Positions 1 to 6,507 are shown, counted from the first letter of the stretch. The stretch: 8,409 bases of DNA from Caldifarciminota bacterium (GCA_025061975.1 JANXBB010000120.1:1-8409); one strand, 5' to 3'. Notes: generated from the letters alone by a model not told the origin. Program-made: numbers and translations.

Positions 1-37
1 CAACTAAATTTTTCGTCTTATCAGTAAAAGAAGACAT
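1..37 (-). CDS. Start of a further operon gene (partial, cut by window edge)
   Basis: An ATG at 37-35 opens a frame that runs to the window edge without a stop and reads MSSFTDKTKNLV. It begins only 3 bases after the TAA of the PqqD-like gene, and the bases before it (AGCTATG) repeat those before the PqqD-like start at 295, where the gap is 2 bases. This spacing suggests the same translationally coupled operon. Twelve codons are too few to assign a family. Partners usually found beside PqqD-like proteins are radical SAM enzymes, HPr-kinase-like proteins or ATP-grasp enzymes, but nothing visible here chooses among them. The short length means the frame could be accidental, so confidence rests on the junction geometry. 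Confidence 0.5.
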   Translation of the reverse strand, partial: MSSFTDKTKNLV

Positions 38-40
38 AGC

Positions 41-295
41 TTATATCAAACCATATTGTCTTAACCGAAGTAAAAAGACTTCGTAATCACGACGCAAAAT
101 TTCTTCGGAAACGTCGTAGTTTTCAAGAATATACTTAAAAATTTCCTTTTCCGTACTGCCATTACGCAACCGAATAATAATTTCTCGCCCGAGTTCATTA
201 GTTACATAACTATTGCCGGTTTGGGGATCAAAAATAAATCCACTTTCACTAATTGCTAATTCTTTAAGATATGAAAAACTGTCCCTTTTGGGCAT
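41..295 (-). CDS. PqqD-like (RRE-type) small protein
   Basis: This 84-residue soluble protein has no signal peptide, so it should act in the cytoplasm. Its pattern fits the PqqD family: a hydrophobic strand followed by a small turn (ESGFIFDPQTG, 17-27), then YVTNELGREI (30-39), a glycine before a Thr-Glu-Lys-Glu helix (NGSTEKEI, 45-52), and a C-terminal helix ending in Leu-Arg-Gln-Tyr-Gly-Leu-Ile. The family's typical form is d..tg..y.lN..g..i...l..G.t..ei, then a final helix, in about 85-95 residues. PqqD and related RRE domains form a winged-helix fold that binds a peptide substrate and presents it to a modifying enzyme. The ATG lies 2 bases after the stop of the secreted-protein gene. The only Shine-Dalgarno-like bases (AGG) are about 15 bases upstream, so translation is probably coupled. 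The family call is fairly firm; the substrate is unknown. Confidence 0.75.
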   Translation of the reverse strand: MPKRDSFSYLKELAISESGFIFDPQTGNSYVTNELGREIIIRLRNGSTEKEIFKYILENYDVSEEILRRDYEVFLLRLRQYGLI

Positions 296-297
296 AG

Positions 298-738
298 CTA
301 CTTAATACCTATATTGTTAAAATAACCGGTTTTATAGAATAGTAGCTCATCTAAATGATAACCGCGTGTTTTACACCAATAGCAATCTTTAATTTTACAA
401 TCCTTAGCTAAAATCTTTTTTCCCCAGAATGCAATTTCATAAGAATTATTATAATTTTTAGTTCCAGTTTCAGAAAGTGCAATCATAGTTCTAAAGCTGT
501 CTTTCGGCGCAGGTTTAATTTCTTTTACTAAATGATAACCTTCAGTAAGCGGATCTTTTACCTCGGATGGATATAAAGATATACCTACGTAAATGGGGCG
601 CTCTAATATCCCACTTAACACGATTCTTACCGGCTTATTATCTTCGTAATCAAAAGCAACAGTAAATGAGTTTTTTGCATAGCTTAAGGATAATAATACA
701 AAAATTCCAATAAAAATTATTGGTTGTTTAATCCTCAT
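298..738 (-). CDS. Secreted small protein with a three-cysteine cluster, unknown function
   Basis: I do not recognise this 146-residue protein. It starts with a standard Sec signal peptide: basic MRIK, a hydrophobic core at about 5-18, and a likely signal peptidase I site after Ala21 (SYA). The mature part of about 125 residues has a beta-rich first half and no further membrane segment. Near the C-terminus are Cys114, Cys119 and Cys122 (C-x4-C-x2-C), the only cysteines in the protein, in a basic stretch. The tetrapeptide GYHL occurs twice (67-70 and 126-129), each time followed by charged residues. The start is supported by AAGGAG at 745-750, six bases from the ATG. It sits between the beta-barrel gene (17-base gap) and the PqqD-like gene (2-base gap). 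The cysteines could form a disulfide or bind metal or heme-like cofactors; no CxxCH is present. Confidence 0.7.
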   Translation of the reverse strand: MRIKQPIIFIGIFVLLSLSYAKNSFTVAFDYEDNKPVRIVLSGILERPIYVGISLYPSEVKDPLTEGYHLVKEIKPAPKDSFRTMIALSETGTKNYNNSYEIAFWGKKILAKDCKIKDCYWCKTRGYHLDELLFYKTGYFNNIGIK

Positions 739-755
739 AGTTAACTCCTTTTAGT

Positions 756-1496
756 TTATTTAGACTGGTAGCTTATGCCAAAAGTCCCATAGTTTATATT
801 GTATCGGCTAAAAACATTTTTTGTAATTGCACCGATAAGATGAAGTTTATTAAATAACACGTATTCGAGCTTAATATTAAACTTCGCTTTTTGAAGATTC
901 AAGCGATTACAAACAAGTACCGATTGATCATCAATGAAATGGTAAGTTTGACCGTAAAAACCACCTACTTCTAAAAATAACGGTGAAATAACATTCACTT
1001 TTACTTTTCCGACGCCAACGAAATAATCTCCGTCAAGATTTTTAGTATACACCAAACCGAAAGTAAAGCAGGGTAAAAATCGAAGTTTATTTATTATGTA
1101 ATTCACTTCAGGATTTAAGTGAGCAATCCAATAAAATCTTTGACCGCTGGGAATGTTCTGGCTATATAAGGTATAAAAACACCCTAACGAATACCAGGGA
1201 TTTATTCCATAATAAGTTCGGGTTGTAAAAACTAAACCTCGATTTTCTAAATTATTTTGATAGCCGATAAGAATAGTGCGTAGATATAATCTATTAATCA
1301 GAGATCTACCCAGTCCTATTGAAATTAAATTCTGTCTAAAGTTTTCTTCATAATACCGTTCGTATCCTAAAAAAATATATCTGTCCTGATTAATGAAACT
1401 TATATACCCGGAAAGTGTATAATTAGGATATAAGCCATTACCAATTGTAAAATACGCTGACGGTGCAAAATTAAAAAGTATCAATAGAAAAATCAT
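756..1496 (-). CDS. Probable outer-membrane beta-barrel protein
   Basis: This 246-residue protein begins with a hydrophobic export signal (MIFLLILFNFAPSA), probably cleaved near residue 14. The signal is odd in having no Lys or Arg before the hydrophobic core. The rest is rich in Tyr, Phe and Gly and shows many strands of alternating hydrophobic and polar residues separated by short polar turns, for example YFVGVGKVKVNVI, LFLEVGGFYG and FNIKLEYVLF. The last strand (YGTFGISY) is followed by QSK, so the usual terminal aromatic residue is displaced by three. This is the composition and layout of a small outer-membrane barrel of perhaps 10-14 strands; no specific family is recognised. The ATG overlaps the stop of the Ig-like lipoprotein gene by four bases (ATGA) and has no visible Shine-Dalgarno, so it is presumably translated by reinitiation. 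Confidence 0.65.
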   Translation of the reverse strand: MIFLLILFNFAPSAYFTIGNGLYPNYTLSGYISFINQDRYIFLGYERYYEENFRQNLISIGLGRSLINRLYLRTILIGYQNNLENRGLVFTTRTYYGINPWYSLGCFYTLYSQNIPSGQRFYWIAHLNPEVNYIINKLRFLPCFTFGLVYTKNLDGDYFVGVGKVKVNVISPLFLEVGGFYGQTYHFIDDQSVLVCNRLNLQKAKFNIKLEYVLFNKLHLIGAITKNVFSRYNINYGTFGISYQSK

Positions 1497-2404
1497 TGAT
1501 TATTTACACGAACTGTTATTAAACTATTAGCCCAATTGCCGGAATGGTCATATGCTTTAGCTAAAACAGTATGATAATCATTAGTCAAATTTGTGGTGTT
1601 CCACAAGTAATTAAATGGATAATTCATAACTGCCGCTACGGAATCACCGTCAACATAAAATATTACTTTTGAAACACCCCGGTCATCTGATACTTCAGTT
1701 CGCACCAATACTGTGCCAGATACAGTAGACCAACTCGCCGGCGCAACAATAGCAATTTGCGGTGGTTGGTGATCAGCAGTGTCATTATTGACCCTAACTG
1801 TTATCAAAGAATTTGCCCAGTTACCTCCAAAATCATACGCTTTGGCTAATATTGAATGATAATCATCAGCATATCCGGTAGTATTCCATAAATATTCAAA
1901 AGGAGCATCTAAATCAGTATTTATTGAATCACCATCAATATAAAATACTACTTTACTTACTCCAACATTATCAGAAACCTGAGTACGAATTAAAACATTG
2001 CCTGATACTGTAGACCAACCGGCAGGTGAAATAATCCCTATCAAAGGTGGTTCAGTATCAGTAGTATCAATAATCATTACGGATACTAAATTGGAAAGCG
2101 CAATATTATTTTTATTATCCCAGGCTTTGGCAAAAATTGTATGCCACCCCGGGCTAATGGTGGGATACCAGATAAATGAATAAGGATAAATAGAATCAAC
2201 CGTTAAGCGTTCGCTGTCGATATAAAATTCGACGAATCTAACCTCAGTGTTATCAATTGCTTCAGCATAAACTTTGACACTATCTCGAATATATGAACCA
2301 TCAGCCGGCGAAGTAAGTATTACCTCCGGAGCCCTTTCATAATTAAAACAACTCCCAATAAATAAAAAGACTAACAGCACAAAACATTTAACAATTTTAG
2401 TCAT
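1493..2404 (-). CDS. Ig-like repeat lipoprotein
   Basis: This 303-residue protein has a lipoprotein signal: basic MTKIVK, a hydrophobic core, then the lipobox IGSC with Cys19 as the lipidation site. Position +2 is Phe rather than Asp, which by the enterobacterial rule predicts an outer-membrane anchor. The mature part is three tandem bacterial Ig-like domains of the kind seen in surface proteins (Big_9/PF17957-like): about 25-112, 119-207 and 214-302. Each has an SPA or APA opening, a V..D..GV..V.FY.DGD strand pair, a PF.Y.W edge and an A.A.D..GN..S closing strand. Such domains serve as spacers or adhesive modules, and no catalytic domain is attached. It is first in the accessory operon and overlaps the beta-barrel gene by four bases, suggesting an envelope complex. 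The only Shine-Dalgarno-like AGG is about 13 bases away, and the promoter lies directly upstream. Confidence 0.85.
   Translation of the reverse strand: MTKIVKCFVLLVFLFIGSCFNYERAPEVILTSPADGSYIRDSVKVYAEAIDNTEVRFVEFYIDSERLTVDSIYPYSFIWYPTISPGWHTIFAKAWDNKNNIALSNLVSVMIIDTTDTEPPLIGIISPAGWSTVSGNVLIRTQVSDNVGVSKVVFYIDGDSINTDLDAPFEYLWNTTGYADDYHSILAKAYDFGGNWANSLITVRVNNDTADHQPPQIAIVAPASWSTVSGTVLVRTEVSDDRGVSKVIFYVDGDSVAAVMNYPFNYLWNTTNLTNDYHTVLAKAYDHSGNWANSLITVRVNNQ
1499..1765 (-). repeat. Ig-like repeat unit 3 of the lipoprotein
   Basis: This segment codes residues 214-302. It aligns without gaps to unit 2 (residues 119-207) at a period of 95 codons (285 bases). By hand count 61 of 89 residues are identical. 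The last 14 residues of the two units (GNWANSLITVRVNN) are the same, but 7 of those 14 codons differ synonymously. Confidence 0.85.
1784..2050 (-). repeat. Ig-like repeat unit 2 of the lipoprotein
   Basis: This segment codes residues 119-207 and is the partner of unit 3. Conserved landmarks are WSTVSG, GVSKV, FY.DGDS, YLWNTT, LAKAYD and the closing strand. Unit 1 (residues about 25-112, bases about 2069-2332) is clearly related but much more diverged, keeping SPA, the FYID strand, W and AKAWDN. Confidence 0.85.
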
Positions 2405-2406
2405 AA

Positions 2407-2418
2407 GTAAAATTTTAC
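2407..2418. promoter_or_regulatory. 12-base palindrome over the -10 box, possible operator
   Basis: GTAAAATTTTAC is a perfect 12-base inverted repeat with no spacer. It covers the proposed -10 box and reaches almost to the start codon of the lipoprotein gene. A repressor dimer bound here would block transcription. In such AT-rich sequence a chance origin is quite possible. Confidence 0.3.
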
Positions 2419-2440
2419 CTATTCTAATTTAACATGTCAA
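2412..2440 (-). promoter_or_regulatory. Sigma-70-type promoter of the accessory operon
   Basis: On the minus strand a perfect -35 box TTGACA (2440-2435) is separated by 17 bases from TAAAAT (2417-2412), which matches five of six bases of the -10 consensus. Transcription would be expected to start near 2405, practically on the ATG at 2404, which would give a leaderless message. It sits in the 54-base gap after speDE, where no hairpin-plus-T-run terminator is visible, so readthrough from speDE is also possible. Confidence 0.6.
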
Positions 2441-2458
2441 TCCATGTATAATTTAAAC

Positions 2459-3475
2459 TTATTTCTCCCCCCGAATAAAAACACATAAAGTCATGTAACT
2501 TGGAATAAATCTCTCCCATTTCTTAGTTTTAAATCCTTCGTCTTTTAGACATTTTTCAATTAAAGCAATTGATGGGCGGTTGAGAACGCTCCCCGCATAG
2601 ACTACAACCTTATCAGCTTTTTTAAGCTTACTAAAAATCTTTGTGAAAAAAACTCGTGTATCACTACCTAAAGGAATATCGGTAAGATCAAGTAGGACAA
2701 TTTTACCTTCAAACTCGTCTTCACTTAACTCTAAAGCATCTTGATAGACCCAGTGAACACCGGTTATTTTATTACCTTTATCAAAAAATTTATTACATAT
2801 ATCGGCAACATCTTTATCAATTTCGACAACTTTAACATAGCTTGCGCCCTGTTTTACTAATTCATCGGCTAAAAATCCATCGCCTCCGCCTAAGATAATA
2901 AACTGCTTATCTTTTACTTCTAACCCTCGCAGCATTGCTTCATTATAAAGATGAATGTCCGATTCTGAAAGTTGAGCTACGCCATCTAAAAATAGCATCT
3001 TACCAAAAACCGGATGCTCAACAACATCTATTTTTTGATATTTACTCCTAAATGAACAAAGCACCTTATTAACCCGGTAAGATACTTCTAAACCTGGAAC
3101 CATGGAAACAGAAAACAGATCGTCTTCAATCACATAAATCTGCCCATCTTGACGAATCGTCCGCAAGTTTGATACCCGTTCCGGTTGCAATTCCTGACAA
3201 AGCCAGTTGACAACCACTCCTGCATTAACATCACCACAGGTATAAACATCAACCGAAAGTAACCCTTCTTCAGGATAAGTGTGTAATATACAATGTGACT
3301 GCTCAAGAACAATAAACAAAGTCACTCCATATGGCGTAAACTCTTCAGAAAAAATCCGTCGGACCTTAACTCCTGCTTCTTTTAATACTTTTAGCACACA
3401 TTCTTTAAGAAAAGGCACGTTCCCTAAAACACTAGGTTCAACCTTGAGCTCGCAGATTACAGTTTCTTTGTTCAT
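2459..3475 (-). CDS. speDE: Fused S-adenosylmethionine decarboxylase / spermidine synthase
   Basis: This 338-residue cytoplasmic fusion can convert S-adenosylmethionine and putrescine to spermidine in one polypeptide. Residues 1-110 are a SpeD decarboxylase of the short bacterial/archaeal class. The motif SHCILHTYPE places the self-cleaved, pyruvoyl-forming Ser60, the processing His65 and Cys80 (YTCGD) at the same spacing as Ser63, His68 and Cys83 of the Thermotoga enzyme. Cleavage at Gln59-Ser60 would leave the synthase on the larger chain. Residues about 115-338 are SpeE: SKYQKIDV, DGVAQLSESD (Gln168), YNE (177-179), the SAM-binding GGGDG with Asp199, VVEID, QDA, and the catalytic-loop equivalent DLTD (Asp263, Asp266), ending IPSYMTL. 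The usual DPxGP after the second Asp is replaced by IPLGSD, so acceptor specificity may differ. GGAGGTGA at 3479-3486 supports the start. SpeD-SpeE fusions are known in scattered bacterial phyla. Confidence 0.92.
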   Translation of the reverse strand: MNKETVICELKVEPSVLGNVPFLKECVLKVLKEAGVKVRRIFSEEFTPYGVTLFIVLEQSHCILHTYPEEGLLSVDVYTCGDVNAGVVVNWLCQELQPERVSNLRTIRQDGQIYVIEDDLFSVSMVPGLEVSYRVNKVLCSFRSKYQKIDVVEHPVFGKMLFLDGVAQLSESDIHLYNEAMLRGLEVKDKQFIILGGGDGFLADELVKQGASYVKVVEIDKDVADICNKFFDKGNKITGVHWVYQDALELSEDEFEGKIVLLDLTDIPLGSDTRVFFTKIFSKLKKADKVVVYAGSVLNRPSIALIEKCLKDEGFKTKKWERFIPSYMTLCVFIRGEK

Positions 3476-3569
3476 TTCTCACCTCCAAGTGGTTTAATTT
3501 TCGGTTTCTTTAGATGAATAATTTTCTCACAAATTCTTTTAAAAATATTTTCACAAAAATCCAAAAAAT

Positions 3570-3597
3570 ATTATACAAAAAATTTAAAAAAATTCAA
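3570..3597 (-). promoter_or_regulatory. Sigma-70-type promoter of speDE
   Basis: The minus strand has TTGAAT (3597-3592), a 16-base spacer, then a perfect TATAAT (3575-3570). Transcription from about 3563 would give an untranslated leader of about 88 bases before the speDE ATG. The leader is very AT-rich and carries two similar stretches, TTTGTGAAAATA and TTTGTGAGAAAATT, but I see no known riboswitch in it. The promoter falls in the 149-base gap after purL. Confidence 0.6.
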
Positions 3598-3604
3598 TTG
3601 TTTT

Positions 3605-3627
3605 TAAACTTTTGTTATGAAAGTTCA
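3605..3627 (-). terminator. Weak hairpin at the end of purL
   Basis: TGAACTTT and AAAGTTTA can pair as eight base pairs (one G-U) around a seven-base loop. The arm includes the purL stop codon. The stem has almost no GC, and the next long T run is some 15 bases further on, so it would be a poor intrinsic terminator at best. Confidence 0.2.
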
Positions 3628-6507
3628 ATGAAGTGCGTTAGTTAATGCAGTTGCCCAAACTCTTTTTAATTCGTCAATGTTTAAATTAACAATTAAATTT
3701 TTGTAAAGCCCATAAATCTTTAATGTCGAACTGGTTGTTGTATTGCCAATCAGTACCCAATGAACACCTCGGAATTTTCTCTCAAATGCTGTTTGTTTAT
3801 TCGGAGGAACCGAAACAATAAATCGTGTGCTATATTCTAAAAACAACAAATTAAACTCTAAATCACTGTCAATTAATCTTTTGCGGAACTTCTGATCAAT
3901 AAGACGCTCAAGATAAATCTCGCAACCAACCGCTCCAGAAAAACACATCTCAGCTAAAGCAACAGCAAGCCCACCTTCAGAGACATCATGACAAGCTGTA
4001 ATAAGTCCTTCAGTAATTGCATTATGTAGCGCGTGAAAAATTTTCTTACTCAAATACGGATTAAACTCTCTGATATTATTTTGCGTACTAGTTTTAATTT
4101 CCCCAATTAAATATATTGCTTCATTAGGTGCTTTAAAATCTAAAGTAGTTACTTTCTTAATGTCAGGAACAACACCGATTGCAGAGATAAGGAGCGTTGC
4201 AGGAATTTGTAAAATTTTGCCCTGTGTGGTTTTGTATTCGTTATAAAGACTGTCTTTGCCCGAAATAAATGGAGTCCCGTAAATTTTAGCAATCTCATAA
4301 CACGCTCGTGAAGCATTCACTAATTTTCCTAAAGTTTTCGGCCGTTCGGGGCTACCCCAAGAAAAATTATCTAAAAGTGCAACTCTATTCGGATCAGCGC
4401 CAACTGCAACAATATTTCGTAATGCCTCATCAATAGCTGATGCTGCCATCCAGTAGCAATCTTCTTCACCATGCTCAAAAGCCAATCCGCAAGAAATCGC
4501 AAGACCTTTATCTTCGTTAGGTAACGGCTTTAAAACTACTGCATCGGATGGCCCATCATTATCTTTGCCCACAAAAGGTTTTATAACAGTCCGACCTTGA
4601 ACCTCAAAATCATATTGACGCACAATCCACTCTTTACTTGCAATATTATAATCAGCGAGCCTAAATAAAATTTCTTGATTATAATTCAAAGTTTTAGATC
4701 TTTTTTGTTTTTTAGCCTTAAATTTATTTTTGGGACTTAGCGCAATAAGTGTTTTCTGGGGTAACCCGTGATGTAAAAATTCTAAATCCAGCTCGCCAAC
4801 TATTTTTCCGTAATATTTCAAAACAAGTTTTTTATTATCAGTTAACTTGCCAATTACTGTAGCTTCAACATTATGAAGTTGTGCCAGCTTAAGAAATGCT
4901 GCTAACTTTTTGGGCGGCACAAATAGTATCATCCGTTCTTGAGACTCCGAGATCCAAATTTCCGTATAACTGAGTCCATGATACTTCAACGGCACTTTAT
5001 CAAGCTCAACTACTGCACCACATCGTGCTAATTCTCCGATTGCTGATGAGAGTCCGCCACCGCCGCAATCGGTAGTTGCATTAAACAGATTTTGGTCGCG
5101 AGCTTCAAGCATTAAATCAGTAATCTTCTTTTCTTCAATTGGATTACCAATCTGCACTGCTTGGGATAAAACCTCAAAGCGACTACTTTCAAGTTCTAGC
5201 GATGCAAAAGTTACCCCGTGAATACCATCACGACCAGTCCGCCCGCCAATTAAAACAATCAAATCACCGGGAATAATTTTCTTTTTAAGTTTCGATTTCG
5301 GAATTAATCCGATTGTACCACAATAAACTAATGGGTTACCTAAATAACGCTTGTCAAATGCAACTGCTCCACAAACTGTAGGAATTCCCATTCGGTTGCC
5401 ATAATCTCGAACTCCATAGACCACACCTTTAATTATCCGTCTTGGATGGAGCACATCGGGTGGAATTTCTTTTGCCGGAAGATCCGGTGGAGCAAAACAA
5501 AAGACATCGGTATTGGCAATTGGTTTAGAACCAAGCCCGGTTCCTAAACAATCACGGATCACTCCGCCAATACCGGTTGAAGCTCCTCCATAAGGTTCTA
5601 AAGCTGAAGGATGGTTATGAGTTTCAACTTTAAAACTGATCCCATAATCCTTATTGAACTCAATTACTCCAGAATTATCTTCAAAAACGGACAGACACCA
5701 GGGTTTATTTAACTCATAAGTTACTTTCTTAATATAACTTTTAAATAAACTATCAATAATTTCAACCTTGCTACCATTCTTATAAATAATCTTTGCCTGA
5801 AATGTCTTGTGTTTGCAATGTTCCGACCAGGTTTGAGCAAAAGTTTCAATTTCAATATCGGTGGGGTTCCGTTTGAGTTTTCGGTAATACTCCTGAATTG
5901 TTTTAAGCTCATCTCGATTTAGCGCCCAAAGATGTTTTCGGGATAGTTCAACAAGTTCATTTAACGATTTATCTAAAATTTCAATATAATTGACCTTAAA
6001 AGACTTTTCCGGTTTAGGACTAAATCGGACAAAATAACTTCGCGAATGTTGATTAGCAATTTCTTGAATGAGTGGATTATATAATAAATTCCGGGCAATA
6101 TAATAAATTTTTTCATTACTAATATTACTTATAAATTGATAAACTTTTGCAGTCTTTACTAAAAGTCCCGGATAACCCCATTCGTCTAACGCTTTAGCAA
6201 TATGTTCTGCTTCAGGATCCATAACACCAGGTTTATAAATTATCTCAATGCTTTTAGGCCCAAGAAGGTTTTTTTGGCCACTAAGCTCGGTTACTTCATA
6301 AGTCTCAACTACTGGATCACAAAAATATTTTTTAGCAATTTTTGTAGCAGTAGCTTTTGATATTGGTCCTGAAAGATAATAAACATTATAAATTTTAACC
6401 TTAGGCAATTCCTTAAGTCCTAAATCTTTGATGCTTTCTAATAATGCGCGTTCTTCAGGATTAGGAATTTTTTTAATTAACAAAATCCGAAAGATTCGCT
6501 CGTTCAT
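3625..6507 (-). CDS. purL: FGAM synthase PurL with fused PurS-like domains
   Basis: This is phosphoribosylformylglycinamidine synthase, the fourth step of purine synthesis (FGAR + glutamine + ATP to FGAM). At 960 residues it lies between the short PurL of PurSQL systems (about 740) and the long E. coli form (about 1,300). The extra N-terminal part holds two PurS-like units: residues about 5-72 and about 86-151, the second with YKPGVMDPEA and a closing NPLIQE. The core follows: linker with SEHC (His230, 228-231), KVETHNHPSALEPYGG (293-308), GGRTGRDGIHG (421-431), DCGGGGLSSAIGE (480-492), a Lys-rich linker (593-605), then the second half with DNDGPSD, SGKDSLYNEY and ACHDVSEGGLA (838-848). No C-terminal glutaminase domain exists, so a separate PurQ must supply ammonia; none is in the window. 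The upstream dehydrogenase gene ends 39 bases away. AGGTGA lies 15 bases before the ATG, unusually far, and an in-frame stop at 6520-6522 rules out a longer start. Confidence 0.95.
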   Translation of the reverse strand: MNERIFRILLIKKIPNPEERALLESIKDLGLKELPKVKIYNVYYLSGPISKATATKIAKKYFCDPVVETYEVTELSGQKNLLGPKSIEIIYKPGVMDPEAEHIAKALDEWGYPGLLVKTAKVYQFISNISNEKIYYIARNLLYNPLIQEIANQHSRSYFVRFSPKPEKSFKVNYIEILDKSLNELVELSRKHLWALNRDELKTIQEYYRKLKRNPTDIEIETFAQTWSEHCKHKTFQAKIIYKNGSKVEIIDSLFKSYIKKVTYELNKPWCLSVFEDNSGVIEFNKDYGISFKVETHNHPSALEPYGGASTGIGGVIRDCLGTGLGSKPIANTDVFCFAPPDLPAKEIPPDVLHPRRIIKGVVYGVRDYGNRMGIPTVCGAVAFDKRYLGNPLVYCGTIGLIPKSKLKKKIIPGDLIVLIGGRTGRDGIHGVTFASLELESSRFEVLSQAVQIGNPIEEKKITDLMLEARDQNLFNATTDCGGGGLSSAIGELARCGAVVELDKVPLKYHGLSYTEIWISESQERMILFVPPKKLAAFLKLAQLHNVEATVIGKLTDNKKLVLKYYGKIVGELDLEFLHHGLPQKTLIALSPKNKFKAKKQKRSKTLNYNQEILFRLADYNIASKEWIVRQYDFEVQGRTVIKPFVGKDNDGPSDAVVLKPLPNEDKGLAISCGLAFEHGEEDCYWMAASAIDEALRNIVAVGADPNRVALLDNFSWGSPERPKTLGKLVNASRACYEIAKIYGTPFISGKDSLYNEYKTTQGKILQIPATLLISAIGVVPDIKKVTTLDFKAPNEAIYLIGEIKTSTQNNIREFNPYLSKKIFHALHNAITEGLITACHDVSEGGLAVALAEMCFSGAVGCEIYLERLIDQKFRKRLIDSDLEFNLLFLEYSTRFIVSVPPNKQTAFERKFRGVHWVLIGNTTTSSTLKIYGLYKNLIVNLNIDELKRVWATALTNALH

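Noticed and set aside
1998..2183. Plus-strand open frame of 61 codons
   Set aside because: It lies wholly inside the Ig-like lipoprotein gene on the other strand, has no ribosome binding site, and its protein has no recognisable character.
2405..2458. Possible intrinsic terminator after speDE
   Set aside because: No stem with a following T run can be drawn in this gap; it is better explained by the promoter of the next operon.
3130..3312. Minus-strand open frame of 60 codons
   Set aside because: It is an out-of-frame shadow of the conserved SpeD-SpeE coding sequence.
3279..3497. Plus-strand open frame of 72 codons
   Set aside because: It is antisense to the speDE start and its ribosome binding site, with no signal of its own.
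5721..5912. Minus-strand open frame of 63 codons
   Set aside because: It is a frame shadow inside purL, whose own frame is strongly conserved there.
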